Shown here piece by piece: positions 9,498-17,932 of a stretch of DNA of 64,000 bases; the stretch's first letter is position 1; each line of letters opens with the position of its first letter. The stretch covers positions 1,488,001 through 1,552,000 of the forward strand of contig NZ_CP095078.1 in assembly GCF_022919075.1 (NCBI RefSeq). Reading direction: 5' to 3'. The position numbers were made by a program, and so were the translations under genes. The DNA comes from Nocardioides sp. W7. Lineage in GTDB: Bacteria; Actinomycetota; Actinomycetes; Propionibacteriales; Nocardioidaceae. The notes beneath the pieces are model-generated. The model made no database searches and had not been told where the DNA came from. It was given only the letters and a program-made list of their open reading frames with translations.

Positions 9498-10249
9498 GCA
9501 TCTTCGCCGAGACCTGGCGCTACCTCACCGACGGCGCCAGCTGGTCGGGTCCCGACGGTTTCGTGGCGCGACTGCTGGAGCAGCTGCTGGTCACCGGCAC
9601 CGCGCTGGCGGTGGCGATGATCGTGGGCCTGCCGCTGGCCCTCTGGCTGGGGCACCTCGGTCGGGGCGGCTTCGTGGCCATCAACATCTCCAACATCGGC
9701 CGGGCCGTCCCGACGTTCGCGCTGCTCGCCCTCCTGGTCGCCGCGGACTGGCCGGGCTCCGGTGACTTCGGCCCCTACGGCCGGGCGGGGCTCGCGACCC
9801 TGATCGCGCTCGTCCTCTTCGCGCTGCCTCCCCTCATCACCAACGCCTACGTCGGCGTCCGCGAGGTCCCCGCCGAGCTGCTGGAGGCCGCCGACGGGAT
9901 GGGCATGTCGTCCTGGCAGCGGTTCCGTCGCGTCGAGCTGCCGCTCGCCGTACCGGTCGTGGCCTCCGGCGTGCGGCTGGCCCTGGTCCAGCTGTGGGCC
10001 ACGGCGACCATCGCCGCGCTGGTGGCGGGGCCCGGCGTGGGCCGGATCATCACCGAGGGGTTCGCCCGCAACGACTACGGCCAGGGCCTCGCCGGCGCGG
10101 TCGTCGTGGCGGTGGTCGCGCTGGTCCTCGAGCTCCTCGCCGCACTGCTGCAGCGTGCCGTCGACCCGGTGCGGCGCGCGTCACCCGATCGGGACTCCCG
10201 GTTGTCGGCGTCCGGGTCTACGGTTGCCGAAGCCCCCTCCCGGGGCTGA
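9494..10249 (+). CDS. opuCD: Osmoprotectant ABC transporter permease (second)
   Basis: This 251-residue permease is paralogous to the preceding gene and has about six spans. Its EAA loop is EAADGMGMSSWQRFRRVELP. The two permeases probably form the heterodimeric membrane channel. The start ATG 9494 overlaps the preceding stop by four bases. The C-terminal 25 residues are polar and not conserved. Sixty-one bases separate it from the binding-protein gene. Confidence 0.92.
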   Translation: MSIFAETWRYLTDGASWSGPDGFVARLLEQLLVTGTALAVAMIVGLPLALWLGHLGRGGFVAINISNIGRAVPTFALLALLVAADWPGSGDFGPYGRAGLATLIALVLFALPPLITNAYVGVREVPAELLEAADGMGMSSWQRFRRVELPLAVPVVASGVRLALVQLWATATIAALVAGPGVGRIITEGFARNDYGQGLAGAVVVAVVALVLELLAALLQRAVDPVRRASPDRDSRLSASGSTVAEAPSRG

Positions 10250-10310
10250 GCGGACCCGCTCACACCACCGGACACGCGTGGCCACGGCCACGGGACACAG
10301 AAGGTTCACC

Positions 10311-11252
10311 ATGTTGCTACGACGTCCGCTCGCCGCCGCCCTCACCGCCGGCCTGCTCCTCCTCGCCACCGCCTGTGCCGGGGACGACCTCGACTCCGAC
10401 TCCGCCGACGACCCCGAGACCAGCGGCTCGGGCGAGGGCACCTCGGTGGTGATCGGCAGCCAGAGCTTCGACGAGGCCGCGCTCGTCACCGCGATGTACC
10501 AGCAGGTCCTGGAGGCCGAGGGCTACCAGGTCGAGACCCGGCTGGTCGACACCCGGCCGGCCTACCTCGGGGAGATGCCGGACGCCGTCCAGATCGCTCC
10601 GGAGTACGTCGCGGGCATCGTCGACCAGCTCAACACCGACGCGAACGGTCCCGATGCGGCCGCGCTCTCGACGAGCGACGCCCAGGAGACGATCGACGCG
10701 GGCGCCGCACTGCTGGAGGAGAAGGGCCTGACCCTCCTCGACCCGTCCCCGGCGTACTCCGCCAACGGCTACTTCGTGAGCACCGAGGCCTCTCCCGACG
10801 TCACCGCGCTCTCCGATCTGAAGGGCCAGCAGGTCACCCTGGCCGCCGCGCCCGACTGCAAGGGCCGGGCCGACTGCGAGAAGGGCCTGGTCGAGACCTA
10901 CGGCATCGACGTCACCCTGGAGCCGCTGGGCTACGCGTCCCCGGAGACCTTCCAGGCCGTGCTCGACGGTGAGGCGCAGCTCGGCCAGACCAGCACCCTC
11001 GACGGCACCCTCGAGGAACAGGGCCTGCTCCTGCTGGAGGACGACCTGGGCATCCAGCCCGCGCAGAACCTCGTCCCCGCGGTGTCGACGGCGTTCCTCG
11101 ACGAGCACCCGGACGTGGAGGAGCCGCTCAACGCCCTGATGGCCGCGCTCGACAACGACACCCTCGCCGAGCTGCTCGTCCGGGTGCAGGTCGACCGCGA
11201 GCGGGCCGAGGACGTCGCCGCCGACTTCCTCGCCTCCGCCGACCTGCTCTGA
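10311..11252 (+). CDS. opuCC: Osmoprotectant-binding lipoprotein
   Basis: This is the extracytoplasmic solute-binding component (OpuAC/ProX type). The 313-residue precursor has a lipoprotein signal ending LLLATAC at about residue 22, followed by an acidic Ser/Asp linker. The binding domain begins VVIGSQSFDEAALVTAMY and contains VQIAPEYVAGIVDQL and YSANGYFVS, features of the two-lobe glycine betaine/choline binders. The start ATG 10311 follows AAGG at 10301. It is the last gene of the transporter operon and is followed by a strong hairpin. Confidence 0.93.
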   Translation: MLLRRPLAAALTAGLLLLATACAGDDLDSDSADDPETSGSGEGTSVVIGSQSFDEAALVTAMYQQVLEAEGYQVETRLVDTRPAYLGEMPDAVQIAPEYVAGIVDQLNTDANGPDAAALSTSDAQETIDAGAALLEEKGLTLLDPSPAYSANGYFVSTEASPDVTALSDLKGQQVTLAAAPDCKGRADCEKGLVETYGIDVTLEPLGYASPETFQAVLDGEAQLGQTSTLDGTLEEQGLLLLEDDLGIQPAQNLVPAVSTAFLDEHPDVEEPLNALMAALDNDTLAELLVRVQVDRERAEDVAADFLASADLL

Positions 11253-11286
11253 GGGTCGGCCTTCGGGTCGGCTCCGCCTGCCTCAG

Positions 11287-11334
11287 CCGACGAGCGCCGC
11301 GCCGGTCCCCGGGAACCGGTACGGCGCTCGTCGG
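11287..11334 (+). terminator. Hairpin terminator after the osmoprotectant operon
   Basis: Perfect 13-base arms CCGACGAGCGCCG (11287-11299) and its complement (11322-11334) enclose an inner CCGGT/ACCGG stem. No T-run follows, as is usual in such GC-rich genomes. It separates the transporter from the glycopolymer genes. Confidence 0.65.
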
Positions 11335-11409
11335 GGATGAGGCAGAATCCACGACCGTGCTCCGTGACCTGCCGGCCGGCGATCAGGCGCGCAGCCGAAG
11401 GAGGAAGTG

Positions 11410-12657
11410 ATGGCGGACGGCGACGTGCTGACGCCTCGGCTCGGGGTGCTGGCGCATCCCGCGCCGGTCTCGCCGCGGGAGCGACGGCGCCAGGAGCAGC
11501 GCCGCGTCGAGGGCCGGGTCAGCGTGATCATGCCGGCGTTCAACGTCGCGCCGTACATAGCCGAGGCGGTGGGGTCCGTCCTCGGGCAGAGCCACCGGCA
11601 GGTGGAGCTCGTCGTCGTCGACGACGGCTCGACCGACGGCACCCGCGCCATCCTGGACGACCTGGCGGCCGCGGACGACCGGCTCCAGGTGCACGCCCAG
11701 GCCAACAGCGGTCCGAACGCCGCGCGCAACCTCGCGCTCGGCCACGCGACCGGCGAGTTCGTGACCTTCCTCGACGGCGACGACGTGGTGCTGCCCGGAG
11801 CCTACGAGCGGATGGTGCGCTCCCTGCGCACGAGCGGCTCCGACTTCGCGCAGGCGTCGTACGTCCGCATCCGCGACGGCGTGCAGGAGCCGGCCGCTCC
11901 GTGGATCCGCCGCGCGCACGCCAAGGAGATGATCGGCGCGGCCGTGACCGACCGGCCGACGATGATGGTCAACGCGGTGCAGTGGAGCAAGGTCTACCGC
12001 CGCTCGTTCTGGGACGAGAGCGTCCGCGAGTTCGCGCTGCCCGGCTACTACCAGGACCAGTTGGTCAGCGCCCGCGCCTTCGGGCACGCCCGCTCCGTCG
12101 ACTCCCTCACCGAGCCGACGGTCGCCTGGCGGGCCCGGGACGACCGCTCGTCGATGACCCAGCAGGTGCTGTCCCTCGCCAATATGAGAGACCGCTTCCG
12201 AACCGCTCGTGAGTCGCTGGAGATCCTCGAGGTCGTCAGCGGTCGCAAGCTCCACGACGCGCGGCTGACCCACTACCTCAACAACGACTTCGCCTCGACG
12301 ATCCGCCGAGTCGAGGAGGCGCCCGAGGACTACTGGCGCGCCCTGGTCGAGGAGGTGCGCGGGCTGCTGGCCCTGATGCCGAACCATGAGTTCTGGGACC
12401 GGGTCGACCCCCAGCACAAGGTCGTCTACCACCTGATCGGCGACGAGCGGCGCGCCGACGTGGAGGCCTTCAACCGGGCGGGCGGCCGGGTGGTGCGCGA
12501 CTTCCCCGTCGAGGAGTGCGACGACGGCTACTACGTGCACCTGCCGCTGTGGGAGGACACATCGATCCCGCGGTGGAGCTTCCGGCTCGGTGGTCGCTAC
12601 GCCCGCGGCCTGCGCGACGGCGGCACCTGGCGCGGTGGGCGGGTCGCGGCGGGCTGA
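11410..12657 (+). CDS. Family 2 glycosyltransferase
   Basis: This soluble GT-A transferase probably adds sugars to a cell-wall glycopolymer. The 415-residue protein begins its GT2 domain at VSVIMPAFNVAPYIAEAVGS. It has ELVVVDDGSTDGTRAI and the metal-binding FLDGDD (DxD) at about residue 120. The second half is all-alpha and not recognised. ATG 11410 is preferred over the adjoining GTG 11407 because AAGGAGG at 11398-11404 gives five-base spacing. It is the first gene of a wall-polymer island that also holds a TagF-like gene and a CDP-ribitol gene. Donor and acceptor are unknown. Confidence 0.88.
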   Translation: MADGDVLTPRLGVLAHPAPVSPRERRRQEQRRVEGRVSVIMPAFNVAPYIAEAVGSVLGQSHRQVELVVVDDGSTDGTRAILDDLAAADDRLQVHAQANSGPNAARNLALGHATGEFVTFLDGDDVVLPGAYERMVRSLRTSGSDFAQASYVRIRDGVQEPAAPWIRRAHAKEMIGAAVTDRPTMMVNAVQWSKVYRRSFWDESVREFALPGYYQDQLVSARAFGHARSVDSLTEPTVAWRARDDRSSMTQQVLSLANMRDRFRTARESLEILEVVSGRKLHDARLTHYLNNDFASTIRRVEEAPEDYWRALVEEVRGLLALMPNHEFWDRVDPQHKVVYHLIGDERRADVEAFNRAGGRVVRDFPVEECDDGYYVHLPLWEDTSIPRWSFRLGGRYARGLRDGGTWRGGRVAAG

Positions 12658-12665
12658 GGCCAGGC

Positions 12666-12683
12666 GCGGGGGTGTTCCCCCGC
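12666..12683 (+). terminator. Small GC hairpin after the GT2 gene
   Basis: GCGGGGG, loop TGTT and CCCCCGC form a seven-pair stem nine bases after the stop codon. It lies before the TAGCAT box (12719-12724) that may start transcription of the next gene. A terminator role is likely but not proven. Confidence 0.45.
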
Positions 12684-12761
12684 CGTCGACCGCCGCGGGG
12701 TCCGGTGGGGGTGGCCGGTAGCATCGCCACGCCCCAGCAGGTGTCGAGAGGAGCTTCGTCG

Positions 12762-15700
12762 GTGCGTCCACGTCAACGGCTGACCCAGGCCCTGGTGCGG
12801 GTCGGCAAGGCCACCCCGCGAGGGATCCGTGGCCCGGTCGGACGGGCCAGCCGCCGGTTCCGGAGCGGGTGGGGAGACCCGCTGGTGACCGTGGTGCTGG
12901 CCGTCAGCGACGAGGAGTCGACCCGGATCGGCCCGTGCCTGGACGAGCTGCGCGGGCAGCTCTACCGCAGCCTGGAGGTCCGGGTGCAGCCGTGGGGTCG
13001 GAGCACCGAGGTGCGCCGGATCGCCACCGAGCACGCCGACGCCGACTGGCGGATCATCCTCGACAAGGACGACGCACCCGACGCCGCCGCGGCCCGCAAC
13101 AACGGTGCCGCCGCCGCGAAGGGCGTCTACCTGATCTTCGTCGGCGGCGGGGACAACCTGCCCCGGCAGGCCTTCGACCGGCTCACCGACGTGCTACAGC
13201 GGTCCGGGTCGGACTTCGCGGTCGGGCGGATGGCCCTCCCGCCCGGCCCCCCGGGGCGCCACGTGGACTCGCCCTTCCGGGCCGCCCACGAGCTGGAGCT
13301 GGTCGGCATCGACCTCGCCACCGCACCGGTGGCGGTGACCGACCTCGGGCTCGGCAACCGGATGCTCCGGACCAGTTTCTGGAGGAGCTCGGGGCTGCGG
13401 TTCACCCCCGAGCGGCCCCGCGGAGTGGACGTCGCGCTCGCGTCGTACGCCCGGGCCGCGCGCTTCGACCTGCTCGCCGAGGACACCTACGTGCCGACCG
13501 GCCGGCGCGACGGGGTGAGCGTCGGTGCGATGACCGATGTCCTCGCCGGCCTGGACGAGTGGCTGCAGGACCACGAGCGCACCTGGGCGCAGCTGGAGGA
13601 GCTCGACCTGCCCGACGTCAGCGACTGGTGGCTGTGGGGCGTGCTCGACACCGCCATCCAGCCCTTCGTCGCCGACGTCGAGCGAGCCACCGACGAGCAG
13701 TGGATCCGCTTGCGGGACCACGTGCAGCTGCTGCTGCGCTCGGCCGGCGACCAGGCCTGGCGCTCGCTCAGCTCGGAGTCGCGGGTCAAGCTGTGGCTGC
13801 TGCAGGCCGGCCGTCGCGCCGAGCTGGAGGAGCTGGTGACCAGCCGCCTCTTCGAGCGCGACAACCGGCCGACCCACGTCGTCGACGGCGTGGTGACCGC
13901 CGATCTGCCGTTCCGCGGTGACCCGGAGGTCGGCGTCCCCGACGACTGCTACGTGATGACCGAGCAGGAGACGCCGCTGGTCGTCGTCCTCCGCAACGTC
14001 GCGTGGGCCTCGAGCGACCGACTCGAGCTCGACCTCGCCGCCTACGTCGACCACGTGAGCGTCGACGAGCTCCCGGACCTGCGGGTGCAGCTGGTCCGAG
14101 ACGGCGGCGACGAGCGCGTCCCGCTGGAGATCGTTCAGCGCGTCGACCCGATGGTCAACCACCAGGACGGTCGCAGCCACCAGGACTGGTCGCACGGCAC
14201 GTTCCGGGCCTACGTCGACACCGCCGCCCTCGCCGAGGCGACGTCGGTCGCGGCCGAGACCGCCCGCTGGACCCTCGACGTCCGGATGACGACCCAGGGG
14301 CTGACCCGCCGCGGCGGAGTCACCCGCTTCGACGAGCGCGGGATGGCCGGGGCCCTGTGGCACGGCCACGTCGGCGCGCGCCGGCACGGCGACCAGCGGG
14401 TCGGTCCGGTGCGCCAGGGTGCCCGCTTCCGGATCGAGGTACGCCGCGACCACGGCCCCCGGCTCGTCGACGCCCGGGTCACGGGCCGCCGGGTCGTCGG
14501 CGCCGTCCGTCCCGGCCGGGACGGGCTGCGCAGCCTGCAGGTCACGATGGGCAACTTGGAGAAGAGGGTGCCCCTGCGCCCGGACGGCGACGTGCTCCGC
14601 TTCGACCTCGAGGTCCCGCAGCCCTGGGTGGGCCGCGAGTTCGCGCGGTGGGAGCTCGTCGCGCTCCCCGAGAACGGCGCCCCGCTGCCGGTCGGCTGGC
14701 CGGCGGACGAGCGCACCTGGTTCGGCGAGGGGCAGGGCAGCGTCGTCCTCAGCCGCTCCGGCACCGGTGACGTCGACGTGCTCGAGGCCGACGGCGTGCT
14801 GGTCCTCGACAGCGTGGAGCTCTCGGCCGAGACCATCGAGCTCACCGGCACCTGGCTCGGCACGCCGGCCCAGGGGAACGTGGAGCTCCTCGGCCCCGCC
14901 CGGCTCGGAGCCGAGCTGCGGACCGGTGCCGACGGCGTCGTCCGCGCCTCGGTGCCGACCCGGTGGGACCCGTGGCAGCTCGGGCCGACCCCGGTGCCCC
15001 CGGGCTCGTACGTCTTCGAGCTCGACGGCGTCCCCGGGTCCGCGGCCCGGGTGGTCCTCGGCGGCCCGGTCCTGGACCGGATCCTCGACTTCACCGTCGC
15101 CCACGGCTACCGGTTCCGGGCGGCCCGCACCGGACGCGGGCCCGGCGTGCAGCTGCTGCCGCCGCTCACCGACGACGAGCGCGGTCCCTTCGGCCAGGCG
15201 CGGCTGCAGGCCTGGGCCCGCAGCCACACCGAGCCGATCGAGGCCGACGCCGTCTACCTGCAGTCGTACGACGGCGCCACCGCGACCGACAGCCAGCTGG
15301 CCATCCACCACGAGCTGCGGCGTACCCACCCCGAGCTGACGCTCTACTGGGGCGTCGCCGACAGCGCCTCCCAGCTGCCCGAGGGCGCGGTGCCGGTGCT
15401 GATGCGCTCGCGCGAGTGGTACCGCGTGCTGACGACCGCCCGCTACCTGTGCCTCAACATCGACGTCGACCGGTGGTTCGCCAAGCGGCCGGGTCAGTCG
15501 CTGCTGCAGACCTTCCACGGCTACCCCGCGAAGTCGATGGGCATCCGGATGTGGCAGGCCAAGGGCTACACCCCGCGCCGGATCAGGCTCGAGCTGGACC
15601 GGACCTCACGCGACTGGGACCTGATCCTCACCCCGGCGCCCGAGATGGACGTCTACTACCGGCACGAGTACGAGTACGACGGCGCGATCCACAGCGCCGG

Positions 15701-16325
15701 CTACCCCCGCGACGACGCCCTGGTCGACCACGGAGCCGAGGAGCGTCGTGCGGACACGCGACGTCGGCTCGGCATCTCACCGGAGCAGAAGGTCGTGCTC
15801 TACGCGCCGACCTGGCGCGACGACCTCGCCACGAACTGGCGCTCGGCCGAGATGATCCACCACCTCGACCTGGAGTCGGCCAGCCGCAAGCTCGGCCCGG
15901 ACTACGTCTTCCTGATGCGCGGGCACCGGTTCCACACGCGACCGGACGCCACGGCCGACACCCAGGCGCGACTGCTCGACGTCAGCGGCTACCCGGAGAT
16001 CAACGACCTGATCCTGGCCGCGGACGCAGCGGTGCTCGACTACTCCTCGTTGCGCTTCGACGTGGCGCTGGCCCGGCGGCCGATGATCTTCCTGGTGCCC
16101 GACCTGGCGGCCTACACCGGCGGCGTCCGCGGATTCCTCTACCCGTTCGAGGACTCCGCTCCCGGCCCCCTCGTCGACACCGCCGACCAGGTCATCGACT
16201 GGCTCCGGCGGCTGCCCCGCCTCACCGAGGAGTACGCCGGCGCCGTCGAGGACTTCCACCGGACCTACAACTACCTGCAGGACGGCCACAGCGCCGAGCG
16301 GGTGGTCAAGGCTTTCTGGGGCTGA
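12762..16325 (+). CDS. TagF-like CDP-glycerol/ribitol glycerophosphotransferase with degenerate GT2 N-terminal domain
   Basis: This is a probable teichoic-acid polymerase acting at the inner face of the membrane. The 1187-residue protein has three parts. Residues about 40-330 resemble GT2 (PLVTVVLAVSDEES) but carry FVGGGD where FLDGDD is expected, so catalytic metal binding is doubtful. Residues about 370-800 are beta-rich and not recognised. Residues about 820-1187 are a Glyphos_transf domain with TFHGYPAKSMG, VLYAPTWRDD, LMRGHRFH and LDYSSLRFD. The GTG at 12762 follows AGAGGAG; longer upstream frames overlap the GT2 gene. The adjacent CDP-ribitol gene suggests polyol-phosphate polymerisation. 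Confidence 0.85.
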   Translation: MRPRQRLTQALVRVGKATPRGIRGPVGRASRRFRSGWGDPLVTVVLAVSDEESTRIGPCLDELRGQLYRSLEVRVQPWGRSTEVRRIATEHADADWRIILDKDDAPDAAAARNNGAAAAKGVYLIFVGGGDNLPRQAFDRLTDVLQRSGSDFAVGRMALPPGPPGRHVDSPFRAAHELELVGIDLATAPVAVTDLGLGNRMLRTSFWRSSGLRFTPERPRGVDVALASYARAARFDLLAEDTYVPTGRRDGVSVGAMTDVLAGLDEWLQDHERTWAQLEELDLPDVSDWWLWGVLDTAIQPFVADVERATDEQWIRLRDHVQLLLRSAGDQAWRSLSSESRVKLWLLQAGRRAELEELVTSRLFERDNRPTHVVDGVVTADLPFRGDPEVGVPDDCYVMTEQETPLVVVLRNVAWASSDRLELDLAAYVDHVSVDELPDLRVQLVRDGGDERVPLEIVQRVDPMVNHQDGRSHQDWSHGTFRAYVDTAALAEATSVAAETARWTLDVRMTTQGLTRRGGVTRFDERGMAGALWHGHVGARRHGDQRVGPVRQGARFRIEVRRDHGPRLVDARVTGRRVVGAVRPGRDGLRSLQVTMGNLEKRVPLRPDGDVLRFDLEVPQPWVGREFARWELVALPENGAPLPVGWPADERTWFGEGQGSVVLSRSGTGDVDVLEADGVLVLDSVELSAETIELTGTWLGTPAQGNVELLGPARLGAELRTGADGVVRASVPTRWDPWQLGPTPVPPGSYVFELDGVPGSAARVVLGGPVLDRILDFTVAHGYRFRAARTGRGPGVQLLPPLTDDERGPFGQARLQAWARSHTEPIEADAVYLQSYDGATATDSQLAIHHELRRTHPELTLYWGVADSASQLPEGAVPVLMRSREWYRVLTTARYLCLNIDVDRWFAKRPGQSLLQTFHGYPAKSMGIRMWQAKGYTPRRIRLELDRTSRDWDLILTPAPEMDVYYRHEYEYDGAIHSAGYPRDDALVDHGAEERRADTRRRLGISPEQKVVLYAPTWRDDLATNWRSAEMIHHLDLESASRKLGPDYVFLMRGHRFHTRPDATADTQARLLDVSGYPEINDLILAADAAVLDYSSLRFDVALARRPMIFLVPDLAAYTGGVRGFLYPFEDSAPGPLVDTADQVIDWLRRLPRLTEEYAGAVEDFHRTYNYLQDGHSAERVVKAFWG

Positions 16326-16332
16326 CCCGGAC

Positions 16333-16360
16333 AGGACTGGGCCCGACCGGGCTCAGTCCT
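16333..16360. terminator. Bidirectional hairpin between convergent wall-polymer genes
   Basis: GGACTGGGCCC (16334-16344), loop GACC and GGGCTCAGTCC (16349-16359) pair with one mismatch. An A-T pair extends the stem outward. The hairpin includes the stop codon of the minus-strand gene and sits just after the TagF-like gene, so it could serve both. Confidence 0.6.
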
Positions 16361-17768
16361 CGTCGTACGCCGTCTCCTGCATCGCCAGCGCGATCGGGTC
16401 GGCCCGGCGCAGGTCGATCAGGTGGCCGGTGCCGCCGGCGAGCAGGGTGTCCAGCGAGGCCCGGGCCACCGCGACGGACTCCAGCAGGGAGTCGGCCGGC
16501 TCCTGGCCGAAGGCCTTGGTCCGCATGGGCGTGCCGGTGCGCTCGGGGTTGATGCAGTTGACCCGGACGTGGTCGGCGGCCCACTCGTCGGCGAGCGCCT
16601 GGGTGAGGTTCACCGTGGCGGCCTTGGCCGAGGAGTAGAGGCTGTAGCCGCTGCGTCCGCGGGTGTAGGAGCTGGAGGTGAACAGCAGCAGGCTGCCGCG
16701 CGTCTCCTTCAACAGCGGGTGGAACTCCTGGGCGATCAGGATGGGCGCGATGTAGTTGATCTCGGTCGCGGCCCAGATCGTCTCGTCGGTGCAGTCGAGG
16801 AGCGCGCCGCGGGGGAGCACCCCAGCGGTGTTGACGACGAAGTCGACGCGACCGTGCGCCTCCACGACCTGACGGGCCGCCTTCGCGACGTCCTCACGCC
16901 GCTGGACGTGGGTGCCGGTCGTGGACCGGCTGAAGGTGACGACGGTGGCGCCGTGCTCCTCGCCGAGCTTCGCGATGTCGGCGCCGATGCCGTAGCTGCC
17001 GCCGAAGACGACCATCACCTTGCCGGCCAGCACCTCGCGGTAGGCCTCGGGCTCGCGGCTCGGCGGCAGGTCGCTCTGGGTGAGCTGGAAGAGCTTGTCG
17101 GCCAGGTAGAGGTCGATCGGCTCGGTGACCTTCATGTTCCGCTCGTCGCCCGGCACCACCCAGATCGGGACGTCGGGCCGGTAGCGCAGCACCACGGTGC
17201 AGTCGTCGGTGGCCTCGAAGTCGGGGTCGAGCTCGGCCTTCGCGTACGCCGCCTTCAACACCGAGGCGAGGAACGCCTGCGGGGTCTGGCCGCGGCGCAG
17301 CGAGGCTCGCGGCGGGATGTCCTTGATCGTGTTGTCGGGCCCGACCTCGATGATGGTGTCCGCGGAGGGGATCGCGACGTCGACGGCGCCGTACGACTCG
17401 AGCGCCTCGAAGCAGTCGGTGATGATCCGCGGGCTCAGCAGCGGCCGGACCGCGTCGTGCAGCAGGACCTTGCAGTCCTCGTCGCCGAGCGCGGCGAGGG
17501 CCCGCCGGGTGGTGTCGTTGCGGGTCTCGGCGCCCTCGAGGATCGCGGCGACCTTCTCGTAGCCGCCGGTGCGCACCATGGCGTGCACCGCGTCGAGGTG
17601 GCCGGGGGTCATCAGCACCAGGATCTCGTCGACGTCCTCGTGGGCGTCCAGGATCGCGAGCGTGTGCTCCATGATCGGGCGTCCGGCGATCTTGATGAGC
17701 TGCTTCGGGACGTCGAGACCGACGCGGACGCCGACCCCGCCGGCCAGGAGAACGGCGACGTTCTTCAC
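16353..17768 (-). CDS. Bifunctional cytidylyltransferase / SDR reductase, probable CDP-ribitol synthesis
   Basis: The protein has 471 residues in two domains. Residues 1-230 are an IspD/TarI nucleotidyltransferase: LLAGGVGVRVGLDVPKQ, NDTTRRAL, LLHDAVRP, GQTPQAF. Residues 245-471 are an SDR with GGSYGIGADIAKLG and the catalytic SSSYTR...YSSAK (YxxxK). The same order is found in Haemophilus Bcs1/Acs1, which reduces ribulose 5-phosphate and activates ribitol 5-phosphate with CTP. The product would feed the TagF-like enzyme next door. A housekeeping IspD role is unlikely because of the fusion and context. The start is ATG 17768, with TAGGCT about 42 bases upstream. Confidence 0.88.
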   Translation of the reverse strand: MKNVAVLLAGGVGVRVGLDVPKQLIKIAGRPIMEHTLAILDAHEDVDEILVLMTPGHLDAVHAMVRTGGYEKVAAILEGAETRNDTTRRALAALGDEDCKVLLHDAVRPLLSPRIITDCFEALESYGAVDVAIPSADTIIEVGPDNTIKDIPPRASLRRGQTPQAFLASVLKAAYAKAELDPDFEATDDCTVVLRYRPDVPIWVVPGDERNMKVTEPIDLYLADKLFQLTQSDLPPSREPEAYREVLAGKVMVVFGGSYGIGADIAKLGEEHGATVVTFSRSTTGTHVQRREDVAKAARQVVEAHGRVDFVVNTAGVLPRGALLDCTDETIWAATEINYIAPILIAQEFHPLLKETRGSLLLFTSSSYTRGRSGYSLYSSAKAATVNLTQALADEWAADHVRVNCINPERTGTPMRTKAFGQEPADSLLESVAVARASLDTLLAGGTGHLIDLRRADPIALAMQETAYDED

Positions 17769-17810
17769 GAGCTGGTGATCCTTTGGTGGTCAGGCAGGAG
17801 GGCGTCGAGC

Positions 17811-17881
17811 AGCCTACAACGCGCTGCGGACCAGGCCGGAGGTCGGACGACCGGGCCCCCGCGCGAGAGCCGATATAGGGT
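17811..17881. promoter_or_regulatory. Divergent promoter region between CDP-ribitol gene and sulfotransferase-like gene
   Basis: On the minus strand, TAGGCT (17816-17811) is a -10 candidate for the cytidylyltransferase gene. On the plus strand, TAGGGT (17876-17881), inside TATAGGGT, is a -10 candidate for the sulfotransferase-like gene. The -35 regions are not clear. The 164-base gap holds no other feature. Confidence 0.4.
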
Positions 17882-17932
17882 CGGATCGCCCAGAGGTCAC
17901 GGTGGACAGTGAGCTAGGAGTTGACGAGTCGA

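Noticed and set aside
13194..15518. A 774-codon minus-strand frame opposite the TagF-like gene
   Set aside because: Same antisense artefact; the plus strand has clear glycerophosphotransferase motifs.
16353..17768. Housekeeping IspD of the MEP pathway
   Set aside because: The reductase fusion and the teichoic-acid neighbours point to CDP-ribitol; true IspD is a single-domain protein of about 230 residues.
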